From NCBI RefSeq assembly GCF_005222785.1, contig NZ_STGH01000001.1:1-64000 (forward strand): 64,000 nt of DNA. Direction: 5' to 3'. The first letter of the stretch is position 1, and every line of letters begins with the position of its first letter. The position numbers and the translations under genes were made by a program. Shown here piece by piece: positions 25,466-35,048 of this stretch. The notes under the pieces were generated by a model. The model had not been told where the DNA came from. It saw nothing but the letters and a program-made list of their open reading frames with translations, and searched no databases. This stretch comes from Rhodobacter sp. SY28-1. GTDB lineage: Bacteria > Pseudomonadota > Alphaproteobacteria > Rhodobacterales > Rhodobacteraceae.

Positions 25466-26731
25466 CTATGCCGAGCCGCGGAAGCGCTGGGTCTTGTCCC
25501 ACTGCGTCGTGATGCCGAAAAGCTTGTCCTTCAAAAGCTGCAGAACCCCGACATTGCAGGCCAGAAGGCTGGTGAAGGACGACACGAACAGGAAAGGAAC
25601 CGCCGAAAAGGCCCGCCGCTGCCCGTCTGACACGCATCCTGCCGCGATCTGGTAGAAGGGGGCAAAGTTGCCGATGCCGGTAAACAGTGTCAGCGACACT
25701 GTCATGATCGACAGGCTTGCCCAAGTCTCGCCCAGTTGCGTGGGCATTGCCAGCGCGATGACAAGGTTCAAGAGCACGAGACTGGGAACGGTATAGACCA
25801 GCAGGACCAGGGCCGCATCGAGCCGCGCCATCAGCGGCTGGCGGGTCGCGCGCAGCGTTGCGAAGAAATAGCGCCCGAGGCAATCGTTATGCCCGATGGC
25901 CCAGCGCTTGACCTGGCGATAGCGCACCTGCCAGGTCTCGGGGCTCTCCTCATAGCATTCGGCGCCCGCGACATAGGCCACCCGCATGCCCGCGATGAAC
26001 AGCCGGTAGGTCAGGTCGGTATCCTCGGCCAGCGAGATGGTGTTCCAGCCCCCGACCGCCTCCAGCGCCGAGCGGCGAACCGCGCCAGTCGTGCCGCCGA
26101 ACTGCGGCAGAAGCGACATGCGGTGCCGCACTTCCTGGTCGACGACGTAGCCGCCCCGTCGCTCCAGATCCAGAAGCTTGGTCAGCATGTTGGCATTGGC
26201 GTTGTAGGGCACGACGCGGCCCATAGTGGCGCCGACCAGCGGGTCGGCGAAGGGCGCGACAAGACGGCGGATGATCTGGGGCGGTGGCAGGTAGTCGGCA
26301 TCGAAGAAGACCAGGATTTCCGAGGTCGAGCCGTTGATCGCGTCCAGAAGGGCAGCCGGCTTGCCGGGTGCCGCATCCTTTGGCCGGTGAATGACCCGCA
26401 CAAAAGGATGGCGCGCGGCGAAATCATCGGCGATGGCCCCGGTACCGTCCCGGGATCGGTCGTTGATCACGATGATCTCGTACCGGTCGGACGGATAATC
26501 CATCCGGGTCAGGCATTCGAGGCAGCCGTACAGCACCCGCTCTTCATTGTGGGCCGGGACGATCACCGTGACCTTGGGAAGGCTCTTGTCCGATACCAGA
26601 AGCCCTGAAGTCCCGCGCCGACCGAAGTGGAACAGCAAAGTCACCGTCACCTGACGGACTAGGACCATCAGGGCCAGAAGGGTCGTCGTGACGTTCCAGG
26701 CAACCAGGAGGGCGATTGCCGCCCCGGTCAT
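25466..26731 (-). CDS. processive family 2 glycosyltransferase
   Basis: A 421-residue membrane glycosyltransferase. An N-terminal span (about residues 3-35) leads into a GT2 domain: VTVIVPAHNEE, INDRSRDGTG, FFDADYLPP (D-x-D), AEDTDLTYRL (general base) and QVKRWAIGH, the Q-x-x-R-W motif typical of processive synthases such as cellulose, hyaluronan or poly-GlcNAc synthase. Three or more C-terminal spans (TVPSLVLLNLVIALA onward) could form the polymer channel. Its ATG overlaps the stop of the outer-membrane barrel gene (ATGA). The polymer made is unknown; there is no PilZ domain. Confidence 0.88.
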   Translation of the reverse strand: MTGAAIALLVAWNVTTTLLALMVLVRQVTVTLLFHFGRRGTSGLLVSDKSLPKVTVIVPAHNEERVLYGCLECLTRMDYPSDRYEIIVINDRSRDGTGAIADDFAARHPFVRVIHRPKDAAPGKPAALLDAINGSTSEILVFFDADYLPPPQIIRRLVAPFADPLVGATMGRVVPYNANANMLTKLLDLERRGGYVVDQEVRHRMSLLPQFGGTTGAVRRSALEAVGGWNTISLAEDTDLTYRLFIAGMRVAYVAGAECYEESPETWQVRYRQVKRWAIGHNDCLGRYFFATLRATRQPLMARLDAALVLLVYTVPSLVLLNLVIALAMPTQLGETWASLSIMTVSLTLFTGIGNFAPFYQIAAGCVSDGQRRAFSAVPFLFVSSFTSLLACNVGVLQLLKDKLFGITTQWDKTQRFRGSA

Positions 26732-27507
26732 AGGCCGAGTTTGAGACCGATGGAGGCGCCTTCCAGATCGTAGAGGTCGGTGTCCACGAACTCACCGCGT
26801 AGAATGACTTCGGCCTTTTCGGAGAACCGGTAGGACACGAAGGGCTTGAACGCAGTGTAGTCGTTGTTGACCGGGGCCAGCGGCGCCAGGTCATAAGCGA
26901 TCTGGCCGAAGCCGAGCTCTGCGCCAATGTTCAGGCCACTGGGGGTCACCAGCGTCGCAACCGCAGCGACGTCATAGCCCATGTCGGCCGAGCCGCTGTT
27001 GTCGACGATCGCCGCGCTGAGCTGGGTCACGAAATACGAACCATTCGCCATTTCGGGGAAGTACTTCACCACTTCGCCACGCAGGCTGGTGGATTCGATG
27101 TCGCCTTCATAGTTCGACCGGCTCAGCTCGAAATCGTAGATCGTGCTGGCGCCCGCATTGTAGCGATACCCGAGCGCATATTTCCAGTCGGGGGCGGTGC
27201 CGAGATCCGAATTGGAATGGTCTACGACAAAGCGCAGGCTGCCCGATCCGGCCGAGAATTCCGCCCCGAGGCTGATCGAAGTCACCTTCTCTTCGCGGTC
27301 CTGCTTGGTGATGTCCATAAGGATCGCGGTGCCCGAATTCAGGACAAACCGGGAATTGAGGCCGATGTAATCGCGGTCAGAAAAACCGTTCGTCGCGTCG
27401 ATCGAACCATAGGTCAGCTGGACGAACCCCGCGTCCTGCGCGTTCGCTGCAAGCCCGAAGGGCAGAAGTGCGCCAAGAATCAGGGCCTGCTTGATTGTTC
27501 TGCTCAT
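26728..27507 (-). CDS. predicted outer-membrane beta-barrel protein
   Basis: 259 residues. A signal peptide (MSRTIKQALILGALLPFGLA, cleaved near ANAQ) precedes alternating amphipathic strands rich in aromatic girdle residues, such as GFVQLTYGSIDA, YALGYRYNAG and FKPFVSYRFSEKAEVILRGE, and a final strand IGLKLGL. This looks like a roughly 12-strand barrel, similar in style to YaiO or the PgaA barrel. GGGAGAAAAAG lies before the ATG at 27507. It is the first gene of the unit with the processive synthase and would supply an exit pore. Sequence identity to a known exporter is not claimed. Confidence 0.75.
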   Translation of the reverse strand: MSRTIKQALILGALLPFGLAANAQDAGFVQLTYGSIDATNGFSDRDYIGLNSRFVLNSGTAILMDITKQDREEKVTSISLGAEFSAGSGSLRFVVDHSNSDLGTAPDWKYALGYRYNAGASTIYDFELSRSNYEGDIESTSLRGEVVKYFPEMANGSYFVTQLSAAIVDNSGSADMGYDVAAVATLVTPSGLNIGAELGFGQIAYDLAPLAPVNNDYTAFKPFVSYRFSEKAEVILRGEFVDTDLYDLEGASIGLKLGL

Positions 27508-27645
27508 CTTTTTCTCCCGCCGGAAGCGCATCTTTTCGCTGCCACGGATACCCTATTCGCGTTCTGGGAGAAAGGCTCATCGCGCTGGGCAAGTGCCGCT
27601 TTGACGGTCCTATGGCTTTCTTGCATCAAATCCCCCAGCCTATGC

Positions 27646-27662
27646 AACGAATGGAATTCGTT
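27646..27662. promoter_or_regulatory. inverted repeat upstream of the barrel-GT2 operon
   Basis: AACGAA (27646-27651) and TTCGTT (27657-27662) form a perfect 6-bp inverted repeat with a 5-bp spacer, 139 bp upstream of the barrel ATG in the 279-bp gap toward fnrL. It could be an operator for the polysaccharide operon. No convincing -35/-10 pair was fixed, and nothing else was recognised in this gap. Confidence 0.35.
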
Positions 27663-27786
27663 AACGCTTTTGGCAATCAGATTAAGTCTGGATCCAACTC
27701 GTGAAGGTCAGGCTAATGGCTGGCAATTGCTCGCGTGGCTACCCGATTGCCGGGATCAGGCCGGGTCAATCACGCGGTTGAAAGGG

Positions 27787-28524
27787 TCAGACCAGCATCC
27801 CGCCGTCGTTGTCGTCGCCGGCCTCTTCCAGAAGCCGGTCGATGTCGGGGACCGTGACGTGGCGATTGCCTTCCAGGCTGATGACACCGTCCCGCTTCAG
27901 CGCGCTGATCTGGCGGCTGACCGTTTCCAGCGTCAGCCCAAGGTAATCCGCCATTTCCTCACGGGTCAGCGGCAGATCGACGGACAGGGCGCCCGAGGCA
28001 CGCCGGTGATGCAGGGCGGCATCGCGCCGCGCGATGATCGAGATCAGCGAGGCGATCTTCTCGCGCGCTGTCTTGCGCCCCAGAAGCAGCATCCACTCGC
28101 GCGCTGCGTCCAGTTCGTCCAGCGTCATTTCCAGCAGACGTTGCGCGACATGCGGCGTTGTCGACATCAGCTCTTCGAACGGCTTCTTGCGGAAGCAGCA
28201 CATGACAAGGTCGGTCGTCGCCGTCACGTCGAAGGCCGCCGTGGGCCGGCCCGGCCGTCCGACAAAATCCGAAGGCAGCAGAAGCCCCACCATCTGGCGG
28301 CGCCCGTCCTCCATCGTCTGCGTCAGCGACGCGATGCCGCTGACCACCGAGCCCACGAACTCCATCCGGTCGCCCGACCAGATGATGGTCTGCCCGGCCT
28401 GGAAGCTGCGGTAGTACTTGATCTGCTCCAGCCGGGACAGTTCGTCGGTGTCACAGCGTGCGCAGACCGCACGGTGACGGATCGGGCATTCTCCGCACTG
28501 AACGTGAACCGAGTGCTCGATCAT
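27787..28524 (-). CDS. fnrL: Crp/Fnr family oxygen-responsive regulator FnrL
   Basis: A 245-residue FNR. The N-terminal cysteines VQCGECPIRHRAVCARC, spaced for a [4Fe-4S] cluster, identify it as an oxygen sensor. A cyclic-nucleotide-like beta-roll follows, and a C-terminal helix-turn-helix (LTREEMADYLGLTLETVSRQISAL) with the E-x-x-S-R recognition residues. Low oxygen stabilises the cluster and dimer, which binds TTGAT-N4-ATCAA sites. The ATG at 28524 fits family length. It is divergent from hemN with a near-consensus box between them, the arrangement known from Rhodobacter. Confidence 0.93.
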   Translation of the reverse strand: MIEHSVHVQCGECPIRHRAVCARCDTDELSRLEQIKYYRSFQAGQTIIWSGDRMEFVGSVVSGIASLTQTMEDGRRQMVGLLLPSDFVGRPGRPTAAFDVTATTDLVMCCFRKKPFEELMSTTPHVAQRLLEMTLDELDAAREWMLLLGRKTAREKIASLISIIARRDAALHHRRASGALSVDLPLTREEMADYLGLTLETVSRQISALKRDGVISLEGNRHVTVPDIDRLLEEAGDDNDGGMLV

Positions 28525-28539
28525 CCTGGCTGCCTCGCG

Positions 28540-28553
28540 TTGATCTGCGTCAA
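28540..28553. promoter_or_regulatory. FNR box between fnrL and hemN
   Basis: TTGAT-CTGC-GTCAA matches the FNR consensus TTGAT-N4-ATCAA at nine of ten positions. It lies 16 bp upstream of the fnrL start and 34 bp upstream of the hemN start, so FnrL could activate hemN and adjust its own expression. Confidence 0.75.
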
Positions 28554-28587
28554 GGAGCCGCCTGCCCCACAACCATATCCTAGACTG

Positions 28588-29943
28588 ATGGAACATGACC
28601 CGCAACTCGCCCGCCTCGGTCTATTCGACGCACGCGTGCCCCGGTACACCTCTTATCCGACGGCGCCGCATTTCGGGCCCGACGTGGGGCCGCGCAACTT
28701 TGCCGCCTGGATCGAGGCGGTGCCCGAATACAGCCAGATCTCGCTTTACCTGCATGTGCCGTTCTGTCGGCGGCTCTGCTGGTTCTGCGCCTGTCGCACG
28801 CAGGGCACCACTTCGGACGAGCCGGTGCGGGCCTATGTGCAGACGCTGAAGGCCGAGCTGGCGCTTCTGCGCGCCCACCTGCCCCGAGGGGTCTCGCTCA
28901 GCCGGTTGCATTGGGGTGGTGGCACGCCGACCCTGCTTTCGGCGGACCTGATTCGCGATCTGGCCAATACGATCCTGACCGTCGCACCGATGGAGGCGGA
29001 TGGCGAGTTCTCGGTCGAGATCGACCCGAACGAGATCGACGACGCGCGGCTTGACGCTCTGGCAGCGGCCGGGATGAACCGAGCCTCGATTGGCGTGCAG
29101 GACTTCGATCCGATGATCCAGAAGGCCATTGGGCGCGAGCAGGCCTATGACCTGACCCGGGATGTCGCTGCCCGGATCCGCGATCGCGGAGTGGCCAGCC
29201 TGAACGCCGACATCCTGTACGGCCTGCCGTTCCAGACCGGACCGCGTATCGCCGACTCCGTCCAGAAGCTGTTGACCCTGTCTCCGGATCGGGTCGCGCT
29301 GTACGGCTATGCCCATGTCCCGTGGATGAGTCGTCGGCAGCAGATGATTCCCTCGGATGCGATGCCCACCCCGGAGGAGCGCCTCTCGCTGTTCGAAACC
29401 GCGCGGCAGTTGTTCCTGTGGGATGGCTATGTCGAGGTCGGGATGGATCACTTCGCCCGGCCCGAAGACGGGATGGCGCGCGCCCTGCGGGCTGGCACGT
29501 TGCGGCGGAACTTCCAGGGCTACACCGACGATCCCGCCCCGGTCCTGATCGGGCTTGGCGCTTCGTCGATCAGCCGCTTTCCGCAAGGATTTGCGCAGAA
29601 TGCCTCGGGCACTGCCGAACACACCAAGGCGATCCGGGCGGGGCAGTTCTCGACCCACAGGGGGCACGCCTTCCGGGGCGAGGATCTGTTGCGCGCGCGA
29701 ATCATCGAGGCGCTGATGTGCGACTTCCAGGTGTCGCGGGCCGAGCTTCTGCAAGCGTTCGAGGTCAGTGCCGACCGGATCGAGACCCTGTTCCAGGCCG
29801 CTGTGGCAGAGTTCGGCGACATGGTGCGGGTGACAGAGGAGGGTCTGCGCATCCCCGATCGCGGCCGCCCCCTCACGCGAATGATCGCCCGCGCCTTCGA
29901 CGCCTATGACAACAGCCGGGCGAAACATTCCTCGGCCATCTGA
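28588..29943 (+). CDS. hemN: oxygen-independent coproporphyrinogen III oxidase
   Basis: A 451-residue radical SAM enzyme. Its cluster motif is C-x3-C-x2-C-x-C (FCRRLCWFCACRTQ), exactly the HemN pattern; GGGTPTLL, SIGVQDF and DILYGLPFQT follow, with a C-terminal HemN domain (GLGASSISRFPQG). It decarboxylates coproporphyrinogen III to protoporphyrinogen IX without oxygen. The ATG at 28588 is the natural start; the frame open for over 1 kb upstream is shadow of fnrL and the barrel gene. Expected to be induced anaerobically by FnrL. It converges on a GT4 gene 6 bp away. Confidence 0.94.
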   Translation: MEHDPQLARLGLFDARVPRYTSYPTAPHFGPDVGPRNFAAWIEAVPEYSQISLYLHVPFCRRLCWFCACRTQGTTSDEPVRAYVQTLKAELALLRAHLPRGVSLSRLHWGGGTPTLLSADLIRDLANTILTVAPMEADGEFSVEIDPNEIDDARLDALAAAGMNRASIGVQDFDPMIQKAIGREQAYDLTRDVAARIRDRGVASLNADILYGLPFQTGPRIADSVQKLLTLSPDRVALYGYAHVPWMSRRQQMIPSDAMPTPEERLSLFETARQLFLWDGYVEVGMDHFARPEDGMARALRAGTLRRNFQGYTDDPAPVLIGLGASSISRFPQGFAQNASGTAEHTKAIRAGQFSTHRGHAFRGEDLLRARIIEALMCDFQVSRAELLQAFEVSADRIETLFQAAVAEFGDMVRVTEEGLRIPDRGRPLTRMIARAFDAYDNSRAKHSSAI

Positions 29944-29949
29944 CGCCGC

Positions 29950-31173
29950 TCAGCTGCGCGCCAGCCGGGTCAGATGCGCGATCTGTCTCGGCAGGCAGAC
30001 CGACCGCAGGTCATAACGCTCTCTCACCAGTTGCCGGGCAGCCTCGCGCATCTGGAGATAGGCCTCGGGCCGGGCCAGCGCATCGGTCAGCGCCGCGGAC
30101 CAGGCCGGGACGTCGAAGAAGTCGACCAGGCGGCCGTTCACCCCGTCGGTGATGACTTCGGCCACGGGTCCGGTGTCCGAACCCACGACCAGCGTCCCGG
30201 CCGCCAGGGTCTCCACCATCGACCAGGACAGGACGAAGGGATAGGTCAGATAGGCGTGGACCCGGCTGACGTGGATCAGATTCACCAGCCGGTCATAGGG
30301 CACACGCCCGGTGAAATGGACGCGCGACAGGTCCAGACGATCCTTCACCTCATCCAGGATGACGTCCTTCCACGAGCGCCCGTCCTTGGGGGCATGGCCA
30401 TAGCTGACCTCGTTGCCGCCCACGATCACGACCTGCGCGTCGGGTCGGGCCGCCAGCACATCGGGCAGCGCCCGCATGAAGATGTGGTAGCCGCGATAGG
30501 GTTCGAGGTTCCGGTTGATGAAAGTCAGCACCTCATCGCCCCGGCGCAGGGTCCGTCCATTCGGCAGCGTGAAGGTCGCCTGCGGGTTCGGGGCCAGCCG
30601 GTCGCAGTCCACCCCGTCGAAGATCACCTCAAGCAGGTTGCGCAGGGCGGGGGGGTGCGTGCTGGCCTGCCAGCGCGTCGGCGTGACCCCGCCATCGGAA
30701 TGGACCAGGGCCTGCGCCATATAGGCCGCGCGCGACTGTGCAATCATCACCTGATCGAAACCCTGCGCCTGAAACTCGGGGTCAAAGCCGGTGTCGGCCC
30801 CATGCCCGCGATAGTAAAGCTCGGCAAAGACCAGCAGCTTCGCCTCGGGCCAGACCTCTTTCAGGAACAGCGTCTCGCCCCAGCCGGAATGGCCGTAGAT
30901 GACATCGGGCACATAGCCTTCGGCCCGCAGCTTCTGCGCAAAGCGCGCAACGACGACGGCCCGGTCGCTCATCACAGTGAAATTGCGGCCTAGGCGCGTT
31001 GCCTTCGAGTCCACTTCGGGCGGCTTGAAGGTATAGCGCAGGATCGGGATGTCCGACGTCTTGTCATTGGTCGCGTCGGTGATCGCCCGCACATCATGGC
31101 CAAGACGCTGCATCTCGGGGGCGAGATGCAGGAACTGGCCCGGAAAGTTCTGGTGGACGAACAGAAGCTTCAA
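29950..31173 (-). CDS. glycosyltransferase family 4 protein
   Basis: A 407-residue GT-B glycosyltransferase. The N-terminal half opens KLLFVHQNFPGQFLHLA; the C-terminal half has RGYHIFMRALPDVLA-type segments, VVIVGGNEVSYG, VSRVHAYLTYPFVLSWSMVETLA and a nucleotide-sugar E-x7-E-like region. Typical of enzymes adding sugars to lipid-linked or surface glycans. It begins 3 bp after the stop of the peptide-transporter ATPase and probably shares its transcript. Donor and acceptor are unknown. Confidence 0.82.
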   Translation of the reverse strand: MKLLFVHQNFPGQFLHLAPEMQRLGHDVRAITDATNDKTSDIPILRYTFKPPEVDSKATRLGRNFTVMSDRAVVVARFAQKLRAEGYVPDVIYGHSGWGETLFLKEVWPEAKLLVFAELYYRGHGADTGFDPEFQAQGFDQVMIAQSRAAYMAQALVHSDGGVTPTRWQASTHPPALRNLLEVIFDGVDCDRLAPNPQATFTLPNGRTLRRGDEVLTFINRNLEPYRGYHIFMRALPDVLAARPDAQVVIVGGNEVSYGHAPKDGRSWKDVILDEVKDRLDLSRVHFTGRVPYDRLVNLIHVSRVHAYLTYPFVLSWSMVETLAAGTLVVGSDTGPVAEVITDGVNGRLVDFFDVPAWSAALTDALARPEAYLQMREAARQLVRERYDLRSVCLPRQIAHLTRLARS

Positions 31174-31176
31174 GCG

Positions 31177-32760
31177 TCAGGCTCCGAAGGCGGCGGCCAT
31201 CAGAGCTTTGGTATAGGGGGTTTGCGGATCGGTAAACACGGCCTCGCATTCGCCAGCTTCGACCACATCGCCCGCCTGCATGACCATGACCTTGTGCGCC
31301 ATCGCCCGGATCACCCGCAGGTCATGACTGATGAAGATGAAGGCCAGCCCCCATTTCCGCTGAAGCTCACGCAGAAGTTCCACGATCTGGACCTGGACGG
31401 TCATGTCCAAGGCGCTGGTCGGTTCGTCCAGCACCACAAGCTTCGGCCGCAGGATCATGGCCCGAGCAATGGCGATGCGCTGGCGCTGGCCGCCACTGAA
31501 TTCGTGCGGGTAGCGATGCATCGTGGCCGGATCCAGACCGACCTCGCGCATGATCTCGGCCACCATCTCCTGCCGGTTCCGGCCGGCCTCGACGCCATGG
31601 ACCCCCAGACCTTCGGAAATGATCTCCTCGACCGTCATCCGCGGGGACAAGCTGCCGTAAGGGTCCTGGAACACGACCTGCATCTCTCGACGCATGCCAC
31701 GCAATTCGGACCGCCCCAGCGACTGCATGTCGTGGCCCAGAAAGGTCACCTTGCCGGTCGACCCAATCAGTCGCAGGATCGCCAGCGCCAGCGTCGTCTT
31801 GCCCGAGCCGCTTTCCCCGACGATCCCCAGCGTCTCACCCGCCCGGACCGAAAGCGTCGCATCGTTCACCGCCTTCACATGGCCGACGGTCTTGCGCAAC
31901 AGGCCCTTCTGGATCGGGAACCAGATGCGCAGGGCATCCGTCCGCACCACTTCCGTTGCAGTGTCAGGCACCGGCGTCGGGCCACCCTTCTGCTCGGCCG
32001 CCAGCAGCTTTTGCGTGTAGGGGTGCTGCGGATTGGCGAAAATCTCGGCCGTCACCCCCTGTTCAACGATCTCGCCGCCCTGCATGACGCAGACCCGGTC
32101 CGCGATGCGGCGGACGATGCCAAGGTCGTGGGTGATGAACAGAAGGCTCAGACCCTCGGCCCGCTTCAGATCGGCCAGCAAGTCAAGGATCTGCGCCTGG
32201 ATGGTGACGTCCAGCGCGGTGGTGGGCTCATCCGCGACCAGAAGTTCCGGCCCGTTCGCCAGCGCCATCGCGATCATCACCCGCTGGCGCTGCCCACCCG
32301 ACAACTGATGCGGATAGGCCCCAAGGCGACTTTCGGCATCCCGGATTCCGACCTTGCCCAGCAGCTCGATGATCCGGGCGCGCGCCTTGTCGCCGGTCAG
32401 CCCCTGATGCAGCGTCAGGCTTTCGGCAAGCTGCTTTTCGATGGTGTGCAGCGGGTTCAGCGAGGTCATCGGCTCCTGGAAGATGAAGCTGATGTCGTTG
32501 CCCCGGACTCGGCGCAACTCGCGCTCGGACGCGCCGACCATTTCCTTGCCCAGATAGGTGACCGAGCCGGAAACCTCGGCATTGTCCGACAAGAGCCCCA
32601 CAGTCGACAGCGCGGTCACGGATTTCCCCGACCCGCTTTCGCCGACCAAGGCGACCGTCTCGCCCTTCGATACGGAAAACGACACCCCCTTCACCGCCTG
32701 GATCACCCGCCCGTCCTGCCGGAACGAGACTGTCAGGCCTTTGACCTCAAGCACGCTCAT
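31177..32760 (-). CDS. yejF: peptide ABC transporter ATP-binding protein (YejF-like)
   Basis: A 527-residue protein with two complete ATPase domains, as in YejF. Each has Walker A (GESGSGKS near residue 42 and GESGSGKT near 320), a [18 protein letters not shown] signature, and Walker B ([12 protein letters not shown] and [12 protein letters not shown]). The [11 protein letters not shown] segment is typical of oligopeptide importers. Its ATG overlaps the YejE stop by 4 bp. It energises import of peptides; in E. coli the same system carries microcin C. Confidence 0.88.
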   Translation of the reverse strand: MSVLEVKGLTVSFRQDGRVIQAVKGVSFSVSKGETVALVGESGSGKSVTALSTVGLLSDNAEVSGSVTYLGKEMVGASERELRRVRGNDISFIFQEPMTSLNPLHTIEKQLAESLTLHQGLTGDKARARIIELLGKVGIRDAESRLGAYPHQLSGGQRQRVMIAMALANGPELLVADEPTTALDVTIQAQILDLLADLKRAEGLSLLFITHDLGIVRRIADRVCVMQGGEIVEQGVTAEIFANPQHPYTQKLLAAEQKGGPTPVPDTATEVVRTDALRIWFPIQKGLLRKTVGHVKAVNDATLSVRAGETLGIVGESGSGKTTLALAILRLIGSTGKVTFLGHDMQSLGRSELRGMRREMQVVFQDPYGSLSPRMTVEEIISEGLGVHGVEAGRNRQEMVAEIMREVGLDPATMHRYPHEFSGGQRQRIAIARAMILRPKLVVLDEPTSALDMTVQVQIVELLRELQRKWGLAFIFISHDLRVIRAMAHKVMVMQAGDVVEAGECEAVFTDPQTPYTKALMAAAFGA

Positions 32761-33866
32761 CGGAACGTCTTCCTCGGGTCAAAGGCATCGCGGACGCCTT
32801 CGAAGATGAAGACCAGCAGCGACAGCATGATCGCGAAGGTGAAGAAGGCGACGAAGGCGAGATGCGGCGCCTGCAGGTTCTGCTGCGCCTGGCGCGTCAG
32901 CTGGCCTAGGGACGGCAGGTCGGACGGCAAGCCGAAGCCAAGGTAATCAAGGCTCGCCAGCGTGCCGATAGCCCCGGTCACCGCGAAGGGGAGGAGGGTC
33001 AGCGTGGCGACCATGGCGTTCGGGAGGAGATGGCGGAACATGATCTGCCAGTCGGCCACCCCAAGCGCCCGGGCGGCGCGGACGTACTCGAAGTTCCGCG
33101 CGCGCAGGAATTCCGCCCTGACGACGCCGACAAGGCTGGTCCAGCCAAAGAGGACCATGAGGAAGACCAATAGCCAGAAACTTTTCGCCCAGACGGCGGT
33201 CACGATGATGATGACGTAAAGTGTGGGGACCGAGGACCAGAGCTCGATGAATCGCTGGAAGAGAAGGTCGGTCAACCCGCCGAAATAGCCCTGCACCGCC
33301 CCCGCCGCGATGCCGATGACAGAGGTGGCGAAGGTCACGATCAGCGCAAAGGTGACTGACAGGCGGAAGCCGTAGATGATCCGCGCCAGCACGTCGCGGC
33401 TGGTGTCGTCGGTGCCAAGCCAGTTCTGCGCCGAGGGCGACCCAGGGGCCACGCCGCCGGTGTCGACGATGGTATTGAAGCTGTAAGGAATCAGCGGCCA
33501 GACAATCCAGCCTGCCTGCACCGGCTCACCCGCAGCGGTGCCCTTTGTCTCCGCCTCGGCCTTGATGCCCTCGGGGTCGTCCCAGCAATCCAGCGACCCG
33601 CCCGAGACGATCAGGCACTGGACTTCGGGCGTGGTGTAGTCGGCCTCGGTCCGCAGGTCGCCGCCGAAGGCCACCTCGGGGTAGAACTTGAAGACGGGGG
33701 TGTAGTAGCTGCCCTGGTATTGCACGAGGACCGGGCGGTCGTTGGCGATAAGCTCGGCCAACAGCGAGATGCCGTAAAGGACCAGGAAGATCCACAAGGA
33801 CCAATAGGCCCGCCGGTTCGCCTTGAAGTTCCGCCAGCGCCGCTGGTTAAGGGCCGAAAGCGCCAT
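32757..33866 (-). CDS. yejE: peptide ABC transporter permease (YejE-like)
   Basis: A 369-residue DppC/YejE-type permease. An N-terminal span follows a basic RRWRNFKANRRAYWS leader. A long periplasmic insert (about residues 40-140) with two cysteines precedes the permease domain, which contains the EAA-like loop YVRAARALGVADWQIMFRHLLPNA. The long insert distinguishes YejE from DppC. GTG and ATG starts are adjacent; the ATG at 33866 overlaps the YejB stop by one base. It pairs with YejB to form the translocation channel. Confidence 0.87.
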   Translation of the reverse strand: MALSALNQRRWRNFKANRRAYWSLWIFLVLYGISLLAELIANDRPVLVQYQGSYYTPVFKFYPEVAFGGDLRTEADYTTPEVQCLIVSGGSLDCWDDPEGIKAEAETKGTAAGEPVQAGWIVWPLIPYSFNTIVDTGGVAPGSPSAQNWLGTDDTSRDVLARIIYGFRLSVTFALIVTFATSVIGIAAGAVQGYFGGLTDLLFQRFIELWSSVPTLYVIIIVTAVWAKSFWLLVFLMVLFGWTSLVGVVRAEFLRARNFEYVRAARALGVADWQIMFRHLLPNAMVATLTLLPFAVTGAIGTLASLDYLGFGLPSDLPSLGQLTRQAQQNLQAPHLAFVAFFTFAIMLSLLVFIFEGVRDAFDPRKTFR

Positions 33867-35029
33867 CACCCGCGCCTTTCAAAATCGATGCGGGGATCGA
33901 CGAAGACATACATCAGGTCGGACAGGATGCCGACGACAAGGCCGATCAGCCCAAAGGCGAAAAGCGTGCCGAAGATCACCGGGTAGTCACGTTCGACGGC
34001 AGAGCGGAAGCCAAGCTGGCCCAGACCGTCCAGCGAGAAGATGACCTCGATCAGCAGGCTGGAGCCAAAGAACACCGCCAGAAACAGGCCCGGAAAGCCC
34101 GCGATCACGATCAGCATGGCGTTGCGGAAGACGTGGCCGTAAAGGACCCGGCCCTCGGACAGGCCCTTGGCGCGGGCAGTCAGGACGTATTGCTTCTTGA
34201 TCTCGTCGAGGAAGCTGTTCTTCGTCAGCAGCGTCAGCACCGCGAAGGACGAAATCAGCTGCGCCGTCACCGGCAGGGTGATGTGCCAGAGGTAATCGAC
34301 CGTCTTGCCCCAGAGGCTAAGCTCCTCCCAGTTGTCGGACGTCAGCCCGCGCAGGGGGAACCACTGGAAGTAGGACCCGCCTGCGAAGACGACCATCAGC
34401 AGGATCGCGAACAGGAAGCCGGGGATCGCATAGGCCGCGATGATGACTCCGCTGGTCCAGGTGTCGAAGTGCGACCCGTCGCGCACCGCCTTGCGGATGC
34501 CCAAGGGGATCGAGACGAGGTAGGCGATCAGCGTCGACCAGAGGCCCAGCGTGATCGACACCGGCATCTTCTCGATCACAAGATCGACGACGGAGATCGA
34601 GCGGAAGTAGCTCTCGCCGAAGTCGAAGGTCAGGTAGTTGCCCATCATGATGAAGAAGCGTTCGACGGCCGGAATCTTCTCCTTCTGGCATTCCGGCGCG
34701 GTCACGCTGGGCGTACCGGTGAAGCCTTCGTCGCAGACGATGCGGGCAAAACCGAACTGCACCTCAAGCTTGGCGATGAACTCGGGCGGCAGGCCGCGCG
34801 CGCCGACATAGCCGTTGTCGCCGCCCGCGCTGAACTCACCTTCCTCCTGCACCCCGGCATTTTCGCTGCCGCCGAGGTTCTGGATGGAATCGCCGCCGCC
34901 TTCCAGCCGGGCGATGACCTGCTCGACCGGGCCGCCGGGGACGAACTGGGTCAGCGCAAAGTTGATGACCATCACGCCGAACAGCGTGGGGATCACCAGC
35001 AGCAACCGGCGGAGGATATAGGCGCCCAA
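33866..35029 (-). CDS. yejB: peptide ABC transporter permease (YejB-like)
   Basis: A 387-residue DppB/YejB-type permease starting [21 protein letters not shown] in the family style, with a periplasmic loop of about 80 residues after the first span and the loop motif [24 protein letters not shown]. The start is a TTG at 35029, required because no in-frame ATG precedes the conserved first helix; AGGGA lies just upstream. It begins 19 bp after the YejA stop. Glycine-rich residues 50-75 look like a flexible insert. Confidence 0.86.
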   Translation of the reverse strand: MGAYILRRLLLVIPTLFGVMVINFALTQFVPGGPVEQVIARLEGGGDSIQNLGGSENAGVQEEGEFSAGGDNGYVGARGLPPEFIAKLEVQFGFARIVCDEGFTGTPSVTAPECQKEKIPAVERFFIMMGNYLTFDFGESYFRSISVVDLVIEKMPVSITLGLWSTLIAYLVSIPLGIRKAVRDGSHFDTWTSGVIIAAYAIPGFLFAILLMVVFAGGSYFQWFPLRGLTSDNWEELSLWGKTVDYLWHITLPVTAQLISSFAVLTLLTKNSFLDEIKKQYVLTARAKGLSEGRVLYGHVFRNAMLIVIAGFPGLFLAVFFGSSLLIEVIFSLDGLGQLGFRSAVERDYPVIFGTLFAFGLIGLVVGILSDLMYVFVDPRIDFERRG

Positions 35030-35048
35030 AGTCCCTGCCCGTCTTTCG

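Noticed and set aside
25455-25883. N-terminal extension of the seven-span membrane protein
   Set aside because: These codons are a frame-shifted reading of the glycosyltransferase on the same strand; the composition is unlike a membrane protein until 25454.
27217-28587. Open frame upstream of hemN suggesting a 908-residue protein
   Set aside because: The extra part is antisense to the barrel gene and fnrL; HemN starts normally at 28588.
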